Shown here: positions 48,722-60,175 of the stretch, one piece after another
How positions within the stretch are numbered: position 1 is the first letter of the stretch
How the letters are laid out: each line of letters begins with the position of its first letter
DNA from: Achromobacter dolens
Lineage (GTDB): Bacteria; Pseudomonadota; Gammaproteobacteria; Burkholderiales; Burkholderiaceae_B
Length of the DNA stretch: 64,000 nt
Direction of reading: 5' to 3'
Assembly (NCBI RefSeq): GCF_902859745.1
Contig: NZ_CADIJW010000010.1
Coordinates: 1-64,000, forward strand
Notes under the pieces: generated by a model
The model's input: only the letters and a program-made list of their open reading frames with translations
What the model was told of the DNA's origin: nothing
Database searches by the model: none
Program-made: the position numbers and the translations under genes

Positions 48722-50026
48722 TTAGCGCGACTGGCGGTCGCGGGGCAGCGCGTTGCTATTGCTGCTGCCGGAGGGTTGCGGCGCCGGCGCCGCGCCGCCA
48801 CGCAGTGGCGCTTGGAGCGGCGGACTGACCAATGCGGGCGATCCGGGGTTGCCTACCGCGGACTTGCTGGCATCCTGGGCGGCCAGATGCATGATCTTGT
48901 CCAAGGGCAGATACAACATGTTGTTGTTGCTCTTGGTGTCGACCATGACCTTGCTGGCGCGCGTGAAGATGTCCTGCATGCTCTCCAGATACATGCGCTG
49001 GCGCATGACCACCGGGGATTTCTCGTACTCGCCGAGGATGCTGGTGAAGCGCGCGGTATTACCCTGCGCGTCGCCCGTCACCTTGGCGCGGTAGCCTTCG
49101 GCCTGCTCCAGCATGCGCGAGGCCTGGCCGCTGGCCAGCGGCACGACCTGGTTGGCGTAGGCCTGGCCTTCGTTGATCTGGCGCTCGCGATCCTGGCCCG
49201 CCTTGACGGCATCGTCGAAGGCGGCCTGCACCTGCTCGGGCGGCTGCACGTTCTGAATGGCGACGGTGCTGACCTGCACGCCGGTCTGGTAGCGGTCGAG
49301 GATCTGCTGCATCAGCGCCTGGACCTGGGTGGCGACCGTGGTACGACCTTCGTACAGCACGAAGTCCATGGACTGCTTGCCGACCACTTCGCGCATGGCG
49401 GTTTCAGACGCCTGGCGCACGGAATCGTCCGGGTCGCGCGTCATGAAGAGGTAGTCGGGCGCGCCATCGGCACGCAGGCGGTACTGCACGACGAACTGCA
49501 TGTCGACGATGTTCTCGTCCGTCGTGAGCATCAACGCCTCGGGCAGCACCTTGTTGCGGGCGCCGCCACGGAAACCGACTTCGAACGTGCGCAGTTGCGA
49601 CACGTTGACCATTTCATGGCTCTGGATGGGGTACGGCAGGCGCCACTGGAAGCCGGCTTGTGAGGTGCTCTTGTATTTGCCGAACTGCGTGACGACCGCG
49701 ACCTGGCCTTCCTGGACGATATAGAAGCCGCTGGCCGCCCAGATGCCGACCGCGACCAGGGCGATCACTCCCAGTCCGATGCGCGCGCCACGCGGCGACG
49801 GCGGCGTCATGCCACCGCGATTGCCACCCGGGCGGTTGTTGCCGCCCCCGCCCTTGCGGCCGAATAACGATCCGATGCGATTATTGAAATCGCGCCAGAC
49901 CTCGTCGAGGTCGGGCGGACCGTCTCCGTTGCCTTGGGGCCGCTTGGGCGGCGGCTCGGAGCCATTATTGTTTCCACGACCCCAACCGGGGTCATTCAGA
50001 TTGAAGAGTTTGATAATTCGAGGCAT
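48722..50026 (-). CDS. hflK: HflK, FtsH-protease modulator
   Basis: 434 residues. Gly/Asn/Pro-rich cytoplasmic N terminus (GNNNGSEPPPKRPQGNGDGP), one transmembrane helix (LGVIALVAVGIWAASGFYIV), SPFH domain (VQEGQVAVVTQFGKYKSTSQ, RDPDDSVRQASETAMREVVG), helical arm, and Pro/Ser-rich tail. The ATG at 50026 lies inside the 3' end of hflX, overlapping by 35 nt. hflC follows after 18 bp. Confidence 0.96.
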   Translation of the reverse strand: MPRIIKLFNLNDPGWGRGNNNGSEPPPKRPQGNGDGPPDLDEVWRDFNNRIGSLFGRKGGGGNNRPGGNRGGMTPPSPRGARIGLGVIALVAVGIWAASGFYIVQEGQVAVVTQFGKYKSTSQAGFQWRLPYPIQSHEMVNVSQLRTFEVGFRGGARNKVLPEALMLTTDENIVDMQFVVQYRLRADGAPDYLFMTRDPDDSVRQASETAMREVVGKQSMDFVLYEGRTTVATQVQALMQQILDRYQTGVQVSTVAIQNVQPPEQVQAAFDDAVKAGQDRERQINEGQAYANQVVPLASGQASRMLEQAEGYRAKVTGDAQGNTARFTSILGEYEKSPVVMRQRMYLESMQDIFTRASKVMVDTKSNNNMLYLPLDKIMHLAAQDASKSAVGNPGSPALVSPPLQAPLRGGAAPAPQPSGSSNSNALPRDRQSR

Positions 50027-51098
50027 TGTTTCCCACAATCTGTCCGGTCTCCGCAATTGCCCCGCGCAACGCGTCCAAACCGGCGCGCTCGGTGGCGCTT
50101 ACAAATACTCGCGCAATCGTACCATGGGCATCGCGCTCCGCCCGGGGTTCCAGGCCAGCGCGATCGATCTTGTTGTATACCAGAATGGTGGGAATCGCGG
50201 CAGCCCCGATTTCGGCCAGAACCTTGTTGACCTCGAAGATCTGCTCGTCACGCTGCGGACTGGCGGCGTCGACCACGTGCAGCAGCAGATCGGCGTGCAC
50301 GGTCTCTTCGAGCGTGGCGCGGAACGCGGCGATCAGGTCGTGAGGCAGGTCGCGGATGAAGCCCACCGTATCCGACACCACCACATTGCCCGCCCCTTCA
50401 ATCCAGATGCGGCGCGTCGTGGTGTCGAGCGTGGCGAACAACTGGTCCGCCGCGTAGGTGTCGGCGCGGGTCAAGGCATTGAACAGGGTCGACTTGCCCG
50501 CGTTGGTATACCCCACCAGCGACACCGACAATGCGCCGCCGCGCGCCCGCGCGCGCCGCTGCGTGACGCGCTGGCGCTCGACGCGGTCAAGGCGCTCGCG
50601 CAGCGTCTTGACCTTGGCGCCGATCATGCGGCGGTCCATTTCGAGCTGCGATTCGCCGGGACCGCGCATGCCGATGCCGCCGCGCTGGCGCTCCAGGTGG
50701 CTCCACATGCGGGTCAGGCGCGTGGCCAGATGCTGCAACTGGGCCAGTTCGACCTGCAGCTTGCCTTCGTGGCTCTTGGCGCGCAGCGCGAAGATGTCCA
50801 GGATCAACGCCACGCGATCCACCACGCGCAGGTTGAAGACCCGTTCCAGGTTGCGCTGCTGGGCCGGCGACAGCGGCTGGTCGAACAGCACGATGTCGGC
50901 CAGCAGCGCCTGGGCCATGCCCACGCCTTCGTCGGCCTTGCCGGAACCGATGAAGAACTTGGCGTCGGGGCGGTCGCGCCGGGCCGTGAGCGTGCCGACG
51001 ATTTCCGCGCCGGCGCCCTTGGCCAGCATGGCGAATTCCTCGGCGTGGGCGGCGAAGTCGGGATCACCCAGATCCACGCTGATGATCAGTGCGCGCAT
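49992..51098 (-). CDS. hflX: Ribosome-rescue GTPase HflX
   Basis: 368 residues. N-terminal GTP-binding leader (FFIGSGKADEG, PLSPAQQRNLERV), Gly-rich MRGPGESQLEMDRR, and G domain with GYTNAGKSTLFNAL (G1), DTVGFIRDLPH (G3) and YNKIDR (G4). Splits stalled ribosomes and helps under heat stress. ATG at 51098. hfq lies upstream, with a terminator-like hairpin between. Confidence 0.97.
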   Translation of the reverse strand: MRALIISVDLGDPDFAAHAEEFAMLAKGAGAEIVGTLTARRDRPDAKFFIGSGKADEGVGMAQALLADIVLFDQPLSPAQQRNLERVFNLRVVDRVALILDIFALRAKSHEGKLQVELAQLQHLATRLTRMWSHLERQRGGIGMRGPGESQLEMDRRMIGAKVKTLRERLDRVERQRVTQRRARARGGALSVSLVGYTNAGKSTLFNALTRADTYAADQLFATLDTTTRRIWIEGAGNVVVSDTVGFIRDLPHDLIAAFRATLEETVHADLLLHVVDAASPQRDEQIFEVNKVLAEIGAAAIPTILVYNKIDRAGLEPRAERDAHGTIARVFVSATERAGLDALRGAIAETGQIVGNNASNYQTLQSE

Positions 51099-51118
51099 AC
51101 ATGCACCATTTTGGAGCC

Positions 51119-51157
51119 AAAGCGAAAATGCCCGCCGACGTGGAACGCCTGGCGGGC
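51119..51157 (-). terminator. Terminator between hfq and hflX
   Basis: Arms GCCCGCC/GGCGGGC (51151-51157, 51130-51136) with a 14-nt loop, followed on the minus strand by ATTTTCGCTTT. It would partly separate hfq from hflX expression. Confidence 0.7.
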
Positions 51158-51182
51158 AATAAAAGGTACTGCGGGAGCGAGA

Positions 51183-51419
51183 TTACTCAGCAGGGACTTC
51201 CACCTGGAAATTCACGGCGCGGGCGGGAACGACGGTGGAAATGGCGTGCTTGTAGACCATTTGCGTGACCGTGTTACGCAGCAGCACCACGTATTGGTCG
51301 AAAGATTCGATTTGCCCTTGAAGCTTGATACCGTTCACCAGGTAGATCGACACCGGCACATGATCCTTGCGCAGCGTGTTCAGGAACGGATCTTGCAGAG
51401 TTTGCCCTTTATTGCTCAT
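51183..51419 (-). CDS. hfq: RNA chaperone Hfq
   Basis: 78 residues: Sm1 ([30 protein letters not shown]) and Sm2 ([12 protein letters not shown]). C-terminal tail is very short ([13 protein letters not shown]) compared with E. coli's 102-residue Hfq. ATG at 51419. Promoters should lie in the 161-bp gap to hisC. Confidence 0.98.
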   Translation of the reverse strand: MSNKGQTLQDPFLNTLRKDHVPVSIYLVNGIKLQGQIESFDQYVVLLRNTVTQMVYKHAISTVVPARAVNFQVEVPAE

Positions 51420-51580
51420 TGGCCAGGCTCCATTTGTTTGTTATTGAGTGGTGACGCGCTTTTTACAGGTGGGGCACGCCGAAGCATGTACTCTACAGGG
51501 TTTTCCCGGCCCGTGCTACTTGTGTCGGATGCAAAAGATGACACCAGAGTTTTCCGCCGGAAAGGCCCTGGCGCTGGGGT

Positions 51581-52648
51581 TCAGACGAGCTCGGCGAGCG
51601 CTTTCAGGAGCAATTCGCACTGCTCGTCCGTGCCCACTGTAATACGCAGAAACTGGTCGATGCGCGGCAGGCGGAAATGGCGCACGATGATGCTGCGTTC
51701 GCGCAGGCCGGCGGCCAGCGCGGCGGCATCGCGCGAGGCGTGCCGGGCGAACACGAAATTGGCGCTGGACGGCAGCACCTCGAAGCCCAGGGCCTCCAGG
51801 CCGGCTGTCATCCGCACGCGAGTCTGGATCACCGCCTGGCGGGTCCGTTCGAAATACTCGACATCCTCGAGCGCCGCGACCGCGCCGGCCGAAGCCAGGC
51901 GATCCACCGGATAGGAATTGAAGCTGTTCTTGACGCGTTCCAGGCCGTCGATCAGCGCCGGGCTGCCGACCGCGAAGCCGACGCGCAGGCCCGCCAGCGA
52001 ACGCGATTTGGACAAGGTCTGGATGACCAGCAGGTTGTCGTAACGCGCGGTCAGCGCAATAGCCGATTCGGCGCCGAAATCGACGTAGGCCTCGTCCACC
52101 ACCACCACGCAATCCGGATTGCCCGCCAGCACGCGCTCGATCTCCGCCAGCGTCAACGCACGGCCGGTCGGCGCGTTGGGATTGGGGAAAATGATGGCGC
52201 CTGCCTGGCCATGACGGCCAGGCAGGTAGTCTTCGACGTCGATGCGGAAATCGTCCGTCAGCGGCAGCGTTTCGTAGTCGATGCCGTACAGGCCGCAGTA
52301 GACGGGATAGAAGCTATAGGTGATGTCCGGAAAACGCAGGGGACGCTCGTGCTTGAGCAACGCCAGGAAGGCATGCGCCAGCACCTCATCCGAACCGTTG
52401 CCGACGAAGACACTGGCCGGCGCCACGCCGACGGCCGTCGCCACCGCCTGGCGCAGGCGGTCGGACGACGGATCGGGATAGAGCTTGAGCGTGTCGTCGC
52501 ACGCCGCGCGGATCGCCTCGAGCACCTTGGGCGACGGCCCGTAGGGGTGCTCGTTGGTGTTCAGCTTGACCAGGTTCTGAAGCTTGGGCTGCTCGCCCGG
52601 CACATACGGACTGAGCGTCCCGACCACGGGACTCCAGAAACGGCTCAT
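51581..52648 (-). CDS. hisC: Histidinol-phosphate aminotransferase
   Basis: PLP enzyme of histidine synthesis. 355 residues: [54 protein letters not shown] and the PLP-lysine loop [18 protein letters not shown]. Located 3 bp after der, apart from a his operon, and likely one of two hisC copies as in related bacteria (inference). Confidence 0.95.
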   Translation of the reverse strand: MSRFWSPVVGTLSPYVPGEQPKLQNLVKLNTNEHPYGPSPKVLEAIRAACDDTLKLYPDPSSDRLRQAVATAVGVAPASVFVGNGSDEVLAHAFLALLKHERPLRFPDITYSFYPVYCGLYGIDYETLPLTDDFRIDVEDYLPGRHGQAGAIIFPNPNAPTGRALTLAEIERVLAGNPDCVVVVDEAYVDFGAESAIALTARYDNLLVIQTLSKSRSLAGLRVGFAVGSPALIDGLERVKNSFNSYPVDRLASAGAVAALEDVEYFERTRQAVIQTRVRMTAGLEALGFEVLPSSANFVFARHASRDAAALAAGLRERSIIVRHFRLPRIDQFLRITVGTDEQCELLLKALAELV

Positions 52649-52651
52649 GGA

Positions 52652-54007
52652 TCAGCTTTCCTGCGCGTAGGGGTTGTGCGAAGACTTGAATTCGATCCGC
52701 AGCGGCGTGCCGGCCAGATCGAAAGCGTTGCGGAAACGGGTTTCCAGGTAGCGGCGGTACGAATCGGGCACCGCGTCCAGCGCGTTGCCGTGGATGACCA
52801 CCAGCGGGGGATTCTGCCCGCCCTGGTGCGCATAGCGCATCTTGGGACGGAAGATGCCCTTGCGCGGAGGCGGCTGCTGCTCGACGGCGGCTTGCAGCTC
52901 GCGCGTCAGCTTGGGCGTGGACAGCTTGGCGAAGGCCGCGGCGTGGGCGGCATTGACCGACTTGAGCAGCGGCTTGATGCCCTGGCCGCGCAGGGCCGAA
53001 ATGGTGTGCACGCGAGCGAACGACAGGAAGCGCAGTTTGCGCATGAACTCGCGCTCGATGCGTTCCTTTTCCTCGCCGTCCAGGCCATCCCACTTGTTGA
53101 CGGCCACGACCACGGCGCGCCCGGTTTCCAGCACGAAGCCGGCGATGTGGGCGTCCTGCTCGGAGATTTCGGTCTGCGCGTCCAGCATCAGCAGCACGAC
53201 GTTGCTGGCCTCGATGGCCTGCAGCGTCTTGATGACCGAGAACTTCTCGACCGCCTCGAACACCTTGCCGCGCTTGCGCAGGCCGGCGGTGTCGATCAGC
53301 GTGTAGCGGCGGCCATCGCGTTCGAAGTCGATCTCGATGGCGTCGCGCGTGGTGCCGGGCATGTCGAACGCGATCACGCGCTCTTCGCCCATCAGGGTGT
53401 TGATCAGCGTCGACTTGCCGACGTTGGGACGGCCGACGATGGCCAGCTTGATGCGGTGGTCGTGCTCGCCCTCTTCGGCCGGCTCTTCTTCCTCGGCCGG
53501 CGGCTCGGCCAGGTCCTGCAGCGCGAGTTCGATCAGGTCGACGATGCCGTCACCGTGCGCCGCCGAGATGGGATAGGGTTGCCCCAGACCCAGCTCGTGG
53601 AATTCGGCGATGGCGGCGCCCGCCCCCATGCCTTCGGCCTTGTTCACCGCCAGCAGCACGCGCTGCTGTCCCGACTTGCGCAGCAGCGTCGCGATCTCGT
53701 GGTCATGCGCGTTCAGGCCGGCGCGGGCGTCCACCAGGAACACCACGACGTCGGCCTCGGCGATGGCCTGCCGGGTCTGGCGCGCCATCTCCAGCAGGAT
53801 GCCGTCCTTGGCGACCGGCTCGAAACCGCCCGTGTCGATGACGATGAAGGGGATATCGCCCACCCTGCCCTCGCCGTAGTGGCGATCGCGGGTCAGGCCG
53901 GAAAAATCGGCCACCAGCGCGGCGCGCGATCGCGTCAGGCGATTGAATAGGGTCGATTTCCCCACATTGGGGCGGCCGACCAGGGCAACGACAGGCTTGA
54001 AAGACAC
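52652..54007 (-). CDS. der: Ribosome biogenesis GTPase Der (EngA)
   Basis: 451 residues with two tandem G domains: [17 protein letters not shown] near the start and [20 protein letters not shown] at about residue 190, an acidic linker between ([15 protein letters not shown]), and a C-terminal KH-like domain. Essential for 50S assembly. GTG start at 54007, placed because [17 protein letters not shown] begins immediately after it. Confidence 0.98.
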   Translation of the reverse strand: MSFKPVVALVGRPNVGKSTLFNRLTRSRAALVADFSGLTRDRHYGEGRVGDIPFIVIDTGGFEPVAKDGILLEMARQTRQAIAEADVVVFLVDARAGLNAHDHEIATLLRKSGQQRVLLAVNKAEGMGAGAAIAEFHELGLGQPYPISAAHGDGIVDLIELALQDLAEPPAEEEEPAEEGEHDHRIKLAIVGRPNVGKSTLINTLMGEERVIAFDMPGTTRDAIEIDFERDGRRYTLIDTAGLRKRGKVFEAVEKFSVIKTLQAIEASNVVLLMLDAQTEISEQDAHIAGFVLETGRAVVVAVNKWDGLDGEEKERIEREFMRKLRFLSFARVHTISALRGQGIKPLLKSVNAAHAAAFAKLSTPKLTRELQAAVEQQPPPRKGIFRPKMRYAHQGGQNPPLVVIHGNALDAVPDSYRRYLETRFRNAFDLAGTPLRIEFKSSHNPYAQES

Positions 54008-54032
54008 GGTGTAAGGCTTTGTTCTTGAGGGT

Positions 54033-55199
54033 TTAGTTGGTGCCGATCAGGACGAGATTGCCATTGCCCGTCTGGACCAGCACACCTTGGGAAGTCGTCT
54101 GCGGCGGCGAAACGATGGCACCGCCGCCCACCGACAGGCGCGCCATCAGGCTGCCGTCGCTGCGCGACAGGAAATGCACGTAGCCGTCCAGGTCGCCGAC
54201 CGCGAGCGCGCCGCCCAGCAGGGCCGGCGCGGTGAGCTGGCGATTCTTCAGCGCAGCCTGCTTCCAGACATTGCCGCCGTTGTCCAGCGCAAAGGCGTTG
54301 ACCACGCTGTTCTGGTCGGCAGAGTAGGCAAAACGCTGATCCAGGGTCATGCCACTGACGCTGGAGAAGTCCTTCGCCCAGATCGGACGGCCGCCGGCCG
54401 TGACGTCAAAGCACACGATACGCCCTTGGTAGGCCACCGCGCAAAGCAGATTGCCGGCGATGCGTGGCGCGCCGACCACGTCGGTCAGGCGTTCCAGGTC
54501 GCTGGCGCCGCGCGGGGTGGCGACGGTGCCTTCCCATTGCACGTTGCCGCTGTCGGAGGCGATGGCCATCATCTTGCCGCCGGGCAGGCCAGTGATGACG
54601 AGGCCTTCGGCCAGCACCATCTGCGCGGCGCTGCGCAGGGCCAGCGCCGGGCCGGGCCGCTGCACGCTCCAGAGACGCTCGCCGTTATTGGCGTCGAAGG
54701 CCTGGATGCGGTAGTCGCCGCTGCGGACCACGACGATGCCATAACCCACCACTGGCGGGATGTTGACGTCGCTGGTGGCGCGCACCTTCCATTTGACCTT
54801 GCCGCTGTCGTCGAAGGCGACCACGTCGCCGTCGGGGGAGGCCACGGCCGTGGTGGTGCCGTCGCTGCCCGCGCCCGCGGTCAGCTTCACGCCGGCCTGC
54901 GACTTCCAGATGGGACGACCGCTCTGCAGGTCGAACTTGCCGACCGAGCCATCGGGCGTGGCGGCGTAGACCGCGTTCTCGAGCACCGTAGGCGCAAAGC
55001 CAAGGCCGGAGCCGCTGCCGATCGAGGTCGACCAGACCTGGCGCACCGACATGCCGGCCTTGTATTCGGTCAGGGGAGCAGGGTCGTAACGGCCGTCGTC
55101 ATGGGAAAACAGGCCGCAACCGCCCAGGGCGAGCAAGCTCGTCAGGCAAACAGCGCCACGCCACGTCCGGCCAAAGGCAAATTTACGCATTACAGTCAC
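54033..55199 (-). CDS. bamB: Outer-membrane assembly lipoprotein BamB
   Basis: 388 residues. Lipoprotein signal with lipobox LALGGC (Cys about 28), then an eight-bladed beta-propeller with repeated PQQ-type Trp motifs ([34 protein letters not shown]). Periplasmic part of the BAM complex. Starts with GTG at 55199 overlapping the yfgM stop (GTGA) or ATG at 55190, which is 10 nt from GGAG. Confidence 0.95.
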   Translation of the reverse strand: MTVMRKFAFGRTWRGAVCLTSLLALGGCGLFSHDDGRYDPAPLTEYKAGMSVRQVWSTSIGSGSGLGFAPTVLENAVYAATPDGSVGKFDLQSGRPIWKSQAGVKLTAGAGSDGTTTAVASPDGDVVAFDDSGKVKWKVRATSDVNIPPVVGYGIVVVRSGDYRIQAFDANNGERLWSVQRPGPALALRSAAQMVLAEGLVITGLPGGKMMAIASDSGNVQWEGTVATPRGASDLERLTDVVGAPRIAGNLLCAVAYQGRIVCFDVTAGGRPIWAKDFSSVSGMTLDQRFAYSADQNSVVNAFALDNGGNVWKQAALKNRQLTAPALLGGALAVGDLDGYVHFLSRSDGSLMARLSVGGGAIVSPPQTTSQGVLVQTGNGNLVLIGTN

Positions 55200-55834
55200 G
55201 CTCCGCTCAGGGCATCCAGTTTCAGTTGCACAACCTGGGTCAGCGGATTCGCCGTGCCCAGGCCATCAATGGCGCTTTGCCATGCCGCACGCGCGTCCTC
55301 GCGCTTGCCTTGCGCCGCGAGGATATCGCCACGGCGGTCGGCGAACAAGGCGGCGAACGCGGCCGGGGCGTTGTTCAGTTGGCCCAGCGCGGCGTCGTAT
55401 TGCTTCTGATCGAGCAACAGACCCGCCAGGCGCAGCCGGGCGACGGCCTGCATGGACGGGTTCTTGGATTGACTGGCCAGCCACTCGAGCTGCTGGCGGG
55501 CGCCGTCGACGTCCTTTTGGGCCTGCAGCGCCTGGGCCGCCACCAGCGCGCCGCGGGCGGCGTAGCCGGTCGAGCCGTATTGGTCGCGCAAGGTCGCCGC
55601 GGCGGCCTTGATGCGCACCGACGAATCGGCGCCACCCAGGCGGGCGGCGTCTTCGAGCGCCTCGAAATAACCCATGGCCTGGTTGGCCTTGTGCGACTGG
55701 TAGGCCTTGGCGCCCCACCAGCCGCCCCATGCCACCGCCACGGCGGCCACCAGCGACAGCACCAGCGTGCCGTAACGAGCCCACCACGCCTTGATCGCGT
55801 CGAGTTTTTCCTGTTCTTCCAGATCGTATGCCAT
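55196..55834 (-). CDS. yfgM: YfgM-type periplasmic TPR protein
   Basis: 212 residues: cytoplasmic DLEEQEKLDAIKAWWARYGT, one helix (LVLSLVAAVAVAWGGWWG), then TPR-like helical repeats (YFEALEDAARLGG, RLRLAGLLLDQKQYDAALGQL). Bound to SecYEG and linked to periplasmic chaperones in E. coli. It lies between hisS (3 bp) and bamB (overlap). Confidence 0.92.
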   Translation of the reverse strand: MAYDLEEQEKLDAIKAWWARYGTLVLSLVAAVAVAWGGWWGAKAYQSHKANQAMGYFEALEDAARLGGADSSVRIKAAAATLRDQYGSTGYAARGALVAAQALQAQKDVDGARQQLEWLASQSKNPSMQAVARLRLAGLLLDQKQYDAALGQLNNAPAAFAALFADRRGDILAAQGKREDARAAWQSAIDGLGTANPLTQVVQLKLDALSGA

Positions 55835-55837
55835 GCC

Positions 55838-57133
55838 CTAACCCTTGATATTCAATACGTCGGCCAAGCCCGCCAACGGGACTTGCTGCTGCGCGGCATC
55901 GCCTTGGGCGTCGGCGCGCAGGAATTTGATGCTGGCGGTCTGCGAAGCCACTTCATCGGCGCCAAGGATAACCGCAACCCGGGCGCCGCTGGCGTCCGCG
56001 CGCTTGAATTGGGACTTGAAGCTGGCGGCGCCGGCATGCACCACCACCGACAGGCCGGCGTCGCGCAGGTCTTCGCCGACCCGGGCGGCCAGGCGCTGCG
56101 CCGCTTCGCCCTGGTGCACGACATAGACCTCGCATTCGGCAGGCGACTCGATCTGCACGCTCTGCTCCCACAGGTCCAGCAGGCGTTCCATGCCGATGGC
56201 GAAACCGACGGCCGGCGCGGGCTTGCCGCCCAGCAGCTCGATCAGGCCGTCATAGCGGCCGCCGCCGCAGACGGTGCCCTGGGAGCCGAGGCGGTCGGTC
56301 ACCCATTCGAAGACGGTCAGGTTGTAGTAGTCCAGCCCGCGCACCAGGCGCGGGTTGAGGCGGTATTCGATGCCGGCGTCGGTCAGGCGCTGGCACACGC
56401 CCTCGAAGTGCGCGCGCGATTCCTCGCCCAGGAAGTCGAACAGGCGCGGGGCGCTGTCGGCCATTTCCTGCATGGCGGGGTTCTTGGTGTCCAGCACGCG
56501 CAGCGGATTGGTATACAGGCGGCGCTTGCCATCCTCATCGAGGATGTCGACGTGCTTTTCCAGGTGCGCGATCAGGGCGGCGCGGTGCGCGGCGCGCTCG
56601 GCCGGCTGGCCCAGCGAATTCAGTTCGAGGCGCACGTCGGTCAGGCCCAGCAGCTTCCACAGGCGGGCCAGCATGACGATCAGCTCGGCGTCCACATCGG
56701 GGCCGGCGAAGCCCAGGGCCTCGACGTCGATCTGGTGGAACTGGCGGTAGCGGCCGCGCTGCGGGCGCTCGTGGCGGAACACCGGGCCGATCGAGTAGAC
56801 GCGCTGCGGGCGGTCGTACAGCAGGTTGTGCTCGATCGAGGCGCGCACGATGCCGGCGGTCATCTCGGGCCGCATGGTCAGCGATTCGCCGTTGAGCGCG
56901 TCGGTGAACGTGTACATCTCTTTTTCGACGATGTCGGTCACTTCGCCAATGCCGCGCGTGAACAGGCGCGTATGCTCAAGCACGGGCGTACGCACATTGC
57001 GATAGCCGTAGCCGCGCAGCCAGCCGCGCACGATTTCCTCGAATTGCTCCCAGCGGGCGCTGGCCCCTGGCAGCAGGTCATTCATGCCGCGAATGGCGGC
57101 GACTTTCTGGAAAGCTTGAGTCATCTTGATCAT
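55838..57133 (-). CDS. hisS: Histidyl-tRNA synthetase
   Basis: 431 residues, class II: motif 2 [21 protein letters not shown], HisA motif [15 protein letters not shown], motif 3 [13 protein letters not shown], and the C-terminal anticodon domain. Starts [22 protein letters not shown] at 57133, which has GGAG four bases upstream; ATG 57124 is an alternative. Confidence 0.97.
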   Translation of the reverse strand: MIKMTQAFQKVAAIRGMNDLLPGASARWEQFEEIVRGWLRGYGYRNVRTPVLEHTRLFTRGIGEVTDIVEKEMYTFTDALNGESLTMRPEMTAGIVRASIEHNLLYDRPQRVYSIGPVFRHERPQRGRYRQFHQIDVEALGFAGPDVDAELIVMLARLWKLLGLTDVRLELNSLGQPAERAAHRAALIAHLEKHVDILDEDGKRRLYTNPLRVLDTKNPAMQEMADSAPRLFDFLGEESRAHFEGVCQRLTDAGIEYRLNPRLVRGLDYYNLTVFEWVTDRLGSQGTVCGGGRYDGLIELLGGKPAPAVGFAIGMERLLDLWEQSVQIESPAECEVYVVHQGEAAQRLAARVGEDLRDAGLSVVVHAGAASFKSQFKRADASGARVAVILGADEVASQTASIKFLRADAQGDAAQQQVPLAGLADVLNIKG

Positions 57134-57180
57134 GCCGCTCCGCGCGCCGGCAAGCGCGCCTCGCGGCCACACCCTTTCTT

Positions 57181-58467
57181 TTAATGAGAGGCGAGCGCGC
57201 CGTAGCGACGCGCAACGTAGTCTTCAACGATGGCCTGGAATTCTTCGGCGATGTGGTCGCCCTTCAGGGTGACCGTGCGCTCGCCGTCGACGAACACCGG
57301 CGCGGCCGGCACCTCGCCGGTGCCCGGCAGGCTGATGCCGATGTCCGCGTGGCGGCTTTCGCCAGGCCCGTTGACCACACAGCCCATGACCGCGACGTTC
57401 ATGCTTTCGACGCCGGGGTACTGGGCGCGCCACACCGGCATCTGCCGGCGCAGGTAGGACTGGATGCTATCGGCCAGTTCCTGGAAGAACGTGCTGCTGG
57501 TGCGGCCGCAACCGGGGCAGGCCACCACCATGGGCGTGAACGCGCGCAGGCCCATGGTCTGCAGGATCTCCTGCGCCACCACGGCCTCGCGGCCGCGGTC
57601 GCCGCCCGGTTCCGGCGTCAGCGAGATGCGGATGGTGTCGCCGATGCCCTGTTGCAGCAGCACGGCCAGCGCGGCGGTCGAGGCGACGATGCCCTTGCTG
57701 CCCATGCCGGCTTCGGTCAGGCCCAGGTGCAGCGGATAGTCGCAACGCGCCGACAGGTCGCGGTAGACCGCGATCAGGTCCTGCACGTGGCTGACCTTGC
57801 ACGACAGGATGATGGCATCGCGGCGCAGGCCGAGTTCCTCGGCGCGCTGGGCGTTGCTGATGGCGGACACCACCAGCGCGTCGCGCATCACCGCCTGCGC
57901 TTCCCAGGGCTGGGCGCGGCGGCTGTTTTCGTCCATCTTGCGCGCCATCAGCTCGTGATCCAGGCTGCCCCAGTTCACGCCGATGCGCACCGGCTTGTCG
58001 TAGCGGCAGGCCACTTCGATCATCTGGGCGAAATTGTCGTCACGACGCTTGCCGCCGCCCATGTTGCCCGGATTGATGCGGTACTTGGACAGCGCCTGGG
58101 CGCAGTCCGGGAATTGCGTCAGCAGCTTGTGGCCGTTGTAGTGGAAATCGCCCACCAGCGGCACGTCCACGCCCATGCGGTCGAGCTGCTCGCGGATCGC
58201 CATGACTTCCCTGGCGGCTTCGGGCGTGTTGACGGTGATGCGCACCATCTCGGAGCCGGCCAGCGCCAATTCCTTGACCTGGATCGCCGTGGCGATGGCA
58301 TCGGCGGTGTCGGTGTTGGTCATGGACTGGACCACCACCGGCGCGTCGCCGCCGATCATGACCGTGCGGTCGCCCCACTTCACCGCCACCGAACGCGTGG
58401 CGCGGCGGGGAGCCGCGCCCACGGCGGGCGGCGGCGCATCCTGGCAAGGCAGAGAGGAATCTTGCAT
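57181..58467 (-). CDS. ispG: 4-hydroxy-3-methylbut-2-enyl diphosphate synthase
   Basis: MEP-pathway iron-sulfur enzyme (GcpE). 428 residues; N-terminal [22 protein letters not shown] barrel and C-terminal cluster domain with CPGCGRTSS and [10 protein letters not shown] cysteines. Long-chain two-domain form usual in proteobacteria. ATG at 58467, 15 bp after the rodZ-like gene. Confidence 0.97.
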   Translation of the reverse strand: MQDSSLPCQDAPPPAVGAAPRRATRSVAVKWGDRTVMIGGDAPVVVQSMTNTDTADAIATAIQVKELALAGSEMVRITVNTPEAAREVMAIREQLDRMGVDVPLVGDFHYNGHKLLTQFPDCAQALSKYRINPGNMGGGKRRDDNFAQMIEVACRYDKPVRIGVNWGSLDHELMARKMDENSRRAQPWEAQAVMRDALVVSAISNAQRAEELGLRRDAIILSCKVSHVQDLIAVYRDLSARCDYPLHLGLTEAGMGSKGIVASTAALAVLLQQGIGDTIRISLTPEPGGDRGREAVVAQEILQTMGLRAFTPMVVACPGCGRTSSTFFQELADSIQSYLRRQMPVWRAQYPGVESMNVAVMGCVVNGPGESRHADIGISLPGTGEVPAAPVFVDGERTVTLKGDHIAEEFQAIVEDYVARRYGALASH

Positions 58468-58482
58468 CGGCGAAACCGGTAT

Positions 58483-58983
58483 TTACTTGGACAGCTTGGG
58501 AAGCCAGTCGAACGCCAGCCATTGCTGCGGCAGCCAGCCCTGCCAGAAGGCATAGGCGACGCCGGCGGCAAGCACCAGCACGATGGCGATCAGCCAGCCC
58601 CAGGAGGTCGAGGACGCGCGATCGTCGTCGGCACCGGACTGGGGAATGGAATGGGCCGAATGCAGCGCCCCCGGACTCAGCTTGACCGGGCCGGTGACGC
58701 GGGCCTTGGGGTCGAGCGAATCAACGATTGCCTGCGAATCGGCGCCCAGCATGCGGGCGTAGTTGCGGATCAGGCCGCGCAGCGAGACGCCGGTGGGCAG
58801 ATCGCCCCACTGTTCGTTCTCGAGGGCCTCGATCTGCTTGGCCGAAAACTTGATGCGGCTGGACACTTCGTCGAGCGACCAGCCCTTGGATTGGCGCAGC
58901 GTGCGCAGCGCCGAGCCCACATTGCCCGAACCGCCCGCGCTCGCGGGCGTCTCTGAAACTGCAGAAGCGATATCCTGCGTCAT
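58483..58983 (-). CDS. Short RodZ-like HTH membrane protein
   Basis: 166 residues. RodZ-type N-terminal helix-turn-helix ([39 protein letters not shown], about 25-90), a linker, and one helix ([20 protein letters not shown], about 125-147). It ends soon after the helix and lacks the C-terminal periplasmic DUF4115 domain that full RodZ (about 330 residues) has. ATG overlaps the rlmN stop (ATGA). Position before ispG is the usual rodZ place. Confidence 0.85.
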   Translation of the reverse strand: MTQDIASAVSETPASAGGSGNVGSALRTLRQSKGWSLDEVSSRIKFSAKQIEALENEQWGDLPTGVSLRGLIRNYARMLGADSQAIVDSLDPKARVTGPVKLSPGALHSAHSIPQSGADDDRASSTSWGWLIAIVLVLAAGVAYAFWQGWLPQQWLAFDWLPKLSK

Positions 58984-60134
58984 GCATGCACCTGTCTAAT
59001 TGGTATGGTCTGGCGCTGCGCGGCGTTCCGCTCGGTGATGCGGGTACGGTCGCGCACTTCTCCAGCCAGTTGACCACAAGCAGCGTCGATATCGTCCCCC
59101 CGGGTCTTGCGCACCGTCGTGATGATGCCGGCGTCCATCAGACGCTGGGCGAACACCTTGACGCGGGCCGAAGGCGAACGCTTCAGGCCGGAGGCGGGGA
59201 AGGGATTGAACGGGATCAGATTGAGCTTGCAGCGGATCTGGCGGGCAATGTGTATCAGTTCCTTGGCGTGCTGGTCGGTATCGTTGATGCCATCCAGCAT
59301 GCAGTATTCAAACGTGATGAAGTCGCGCGGCGCGAAAGCCAGGTAGCGTTCGCACGCGGCCAGCAACTCCTTCAACGGGTATTTCTTGTTCAGCGGCACC
59401 AGCTCGTCGCGCAGCGCGTCGTTGGGCGCATGCAGCGACACGGCCAGCGCCACCGGACAGTCCTGCGACAGGCGGTCCATCATGGGCACCACGCCCGACG
59501 TGGACACCGTGACGCGGCGGCGCGACAGGCCATAGGCATTGTCGTCGAGCATCAGGCGCAGGGCCGGCAGCACCTGGTCGTAGTTGAGCAGGGGCTCGCC
59601 CATGCCCATCATGACCACGTTGCTGATGACGCGGGTGTCTTCGGTGGCGCGAGCGCCTTCCAGGCGCGCGGTGCCGACGTCGGCTTCCAGCACGCGCTTG
59701 GCCCACCACAACTGGCCGATGATCTCGCTGGTCTTGAGGTTGCGGTTGAACCCCTGGTGGCCGGTCGAGCAGAAACGGCAGTTCACCACGCAGCCCGCCT
59801 GGCTGGAGATGCACAAGGTGCCGCGGTCGTCCTCGGGGATGAAGACGGTTTCGATGGCGTTGCCCTGCCCCACGTCGAACAGCCACTTGCGGGTGCCGTC
59901 CGACGAGCGCTGCTCGGTGTTGACCGCCAGCGCCTCGATGACGCAACGGGACGCCAACTGGCCGCGGAAATCGCGGGCCAGGTCGGTCATGGCGTCGAAC
60001 GAATCGGCGCCGCGCTGGTGCATCCAGCGCTGCAACTGGCGGGCGCGAAACGGCTTGCCGCCCCACTGCCCGACGAGTTCGGACAGGGCGGAGCCATCCA
60101 GCCCCAACAGGTTGATTCGTTCGACGGATTCCAT
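58980..60134 (-). CDS. rlmN: 23S rRNA/tRNA adenine-C2 methyltransferase
   Basis: Radical SAM enzyme methylating A2503 of 23S rRNA and A37 of tRNA. 384 residues: CxxxCxxC in [21 protein letters not shown], and C-terminal catalytic Cys region. ATG at 60134. The last 4 bp overlap the rodZ-like start; in many relatives pilF lies between these two genes. Confidence 0.97.
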   Translation of the reverse strand: MESVERINLLGLDGSALSELVGQWGGKPFRARQLQRWMHQRGADSFDAMTDLARDFRGQLASRCVIEALAVNTEQRSSDGTRKWLFDVGQGNAIETVFIPEDDRGTLCISSQAGCVVNCRFCSTGHQGFNRNLKTSEIIGQLWWAKRVLEADVGTARLEGARATEDTRVISNVVMMGMGEPLLNYDQVLPALRLMLDDNAYGLSRRRVTVSTSGVVPMMDRLSQDCPVALAVSLHAPNDALRDELVPLNKKYPLKELLAACERYLAFAPRDFITFEYCMLDGINDTDQHAKELIHIARQIRCKLNLIPFNPFPASGLKRSPSARVKVFAQRLMDAGIITTVRKTRGDDIDAACGQLAGEVRDRTRITERNAAQRQTIPIRQVHA

Positions 60135-60175
60135 GACCAGGGTATTGCTATGACGCTAAAGGAATTTCCGGGAAA

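Noticed and set aside
49743-56000. Long plus-strand frames opposite hflK, hflX, hisC and der
   Set aside because: Same GC-driven mirror effect; all are His/Gln/Val/Ala-rich with no family sequence or ribosome-binding sites.
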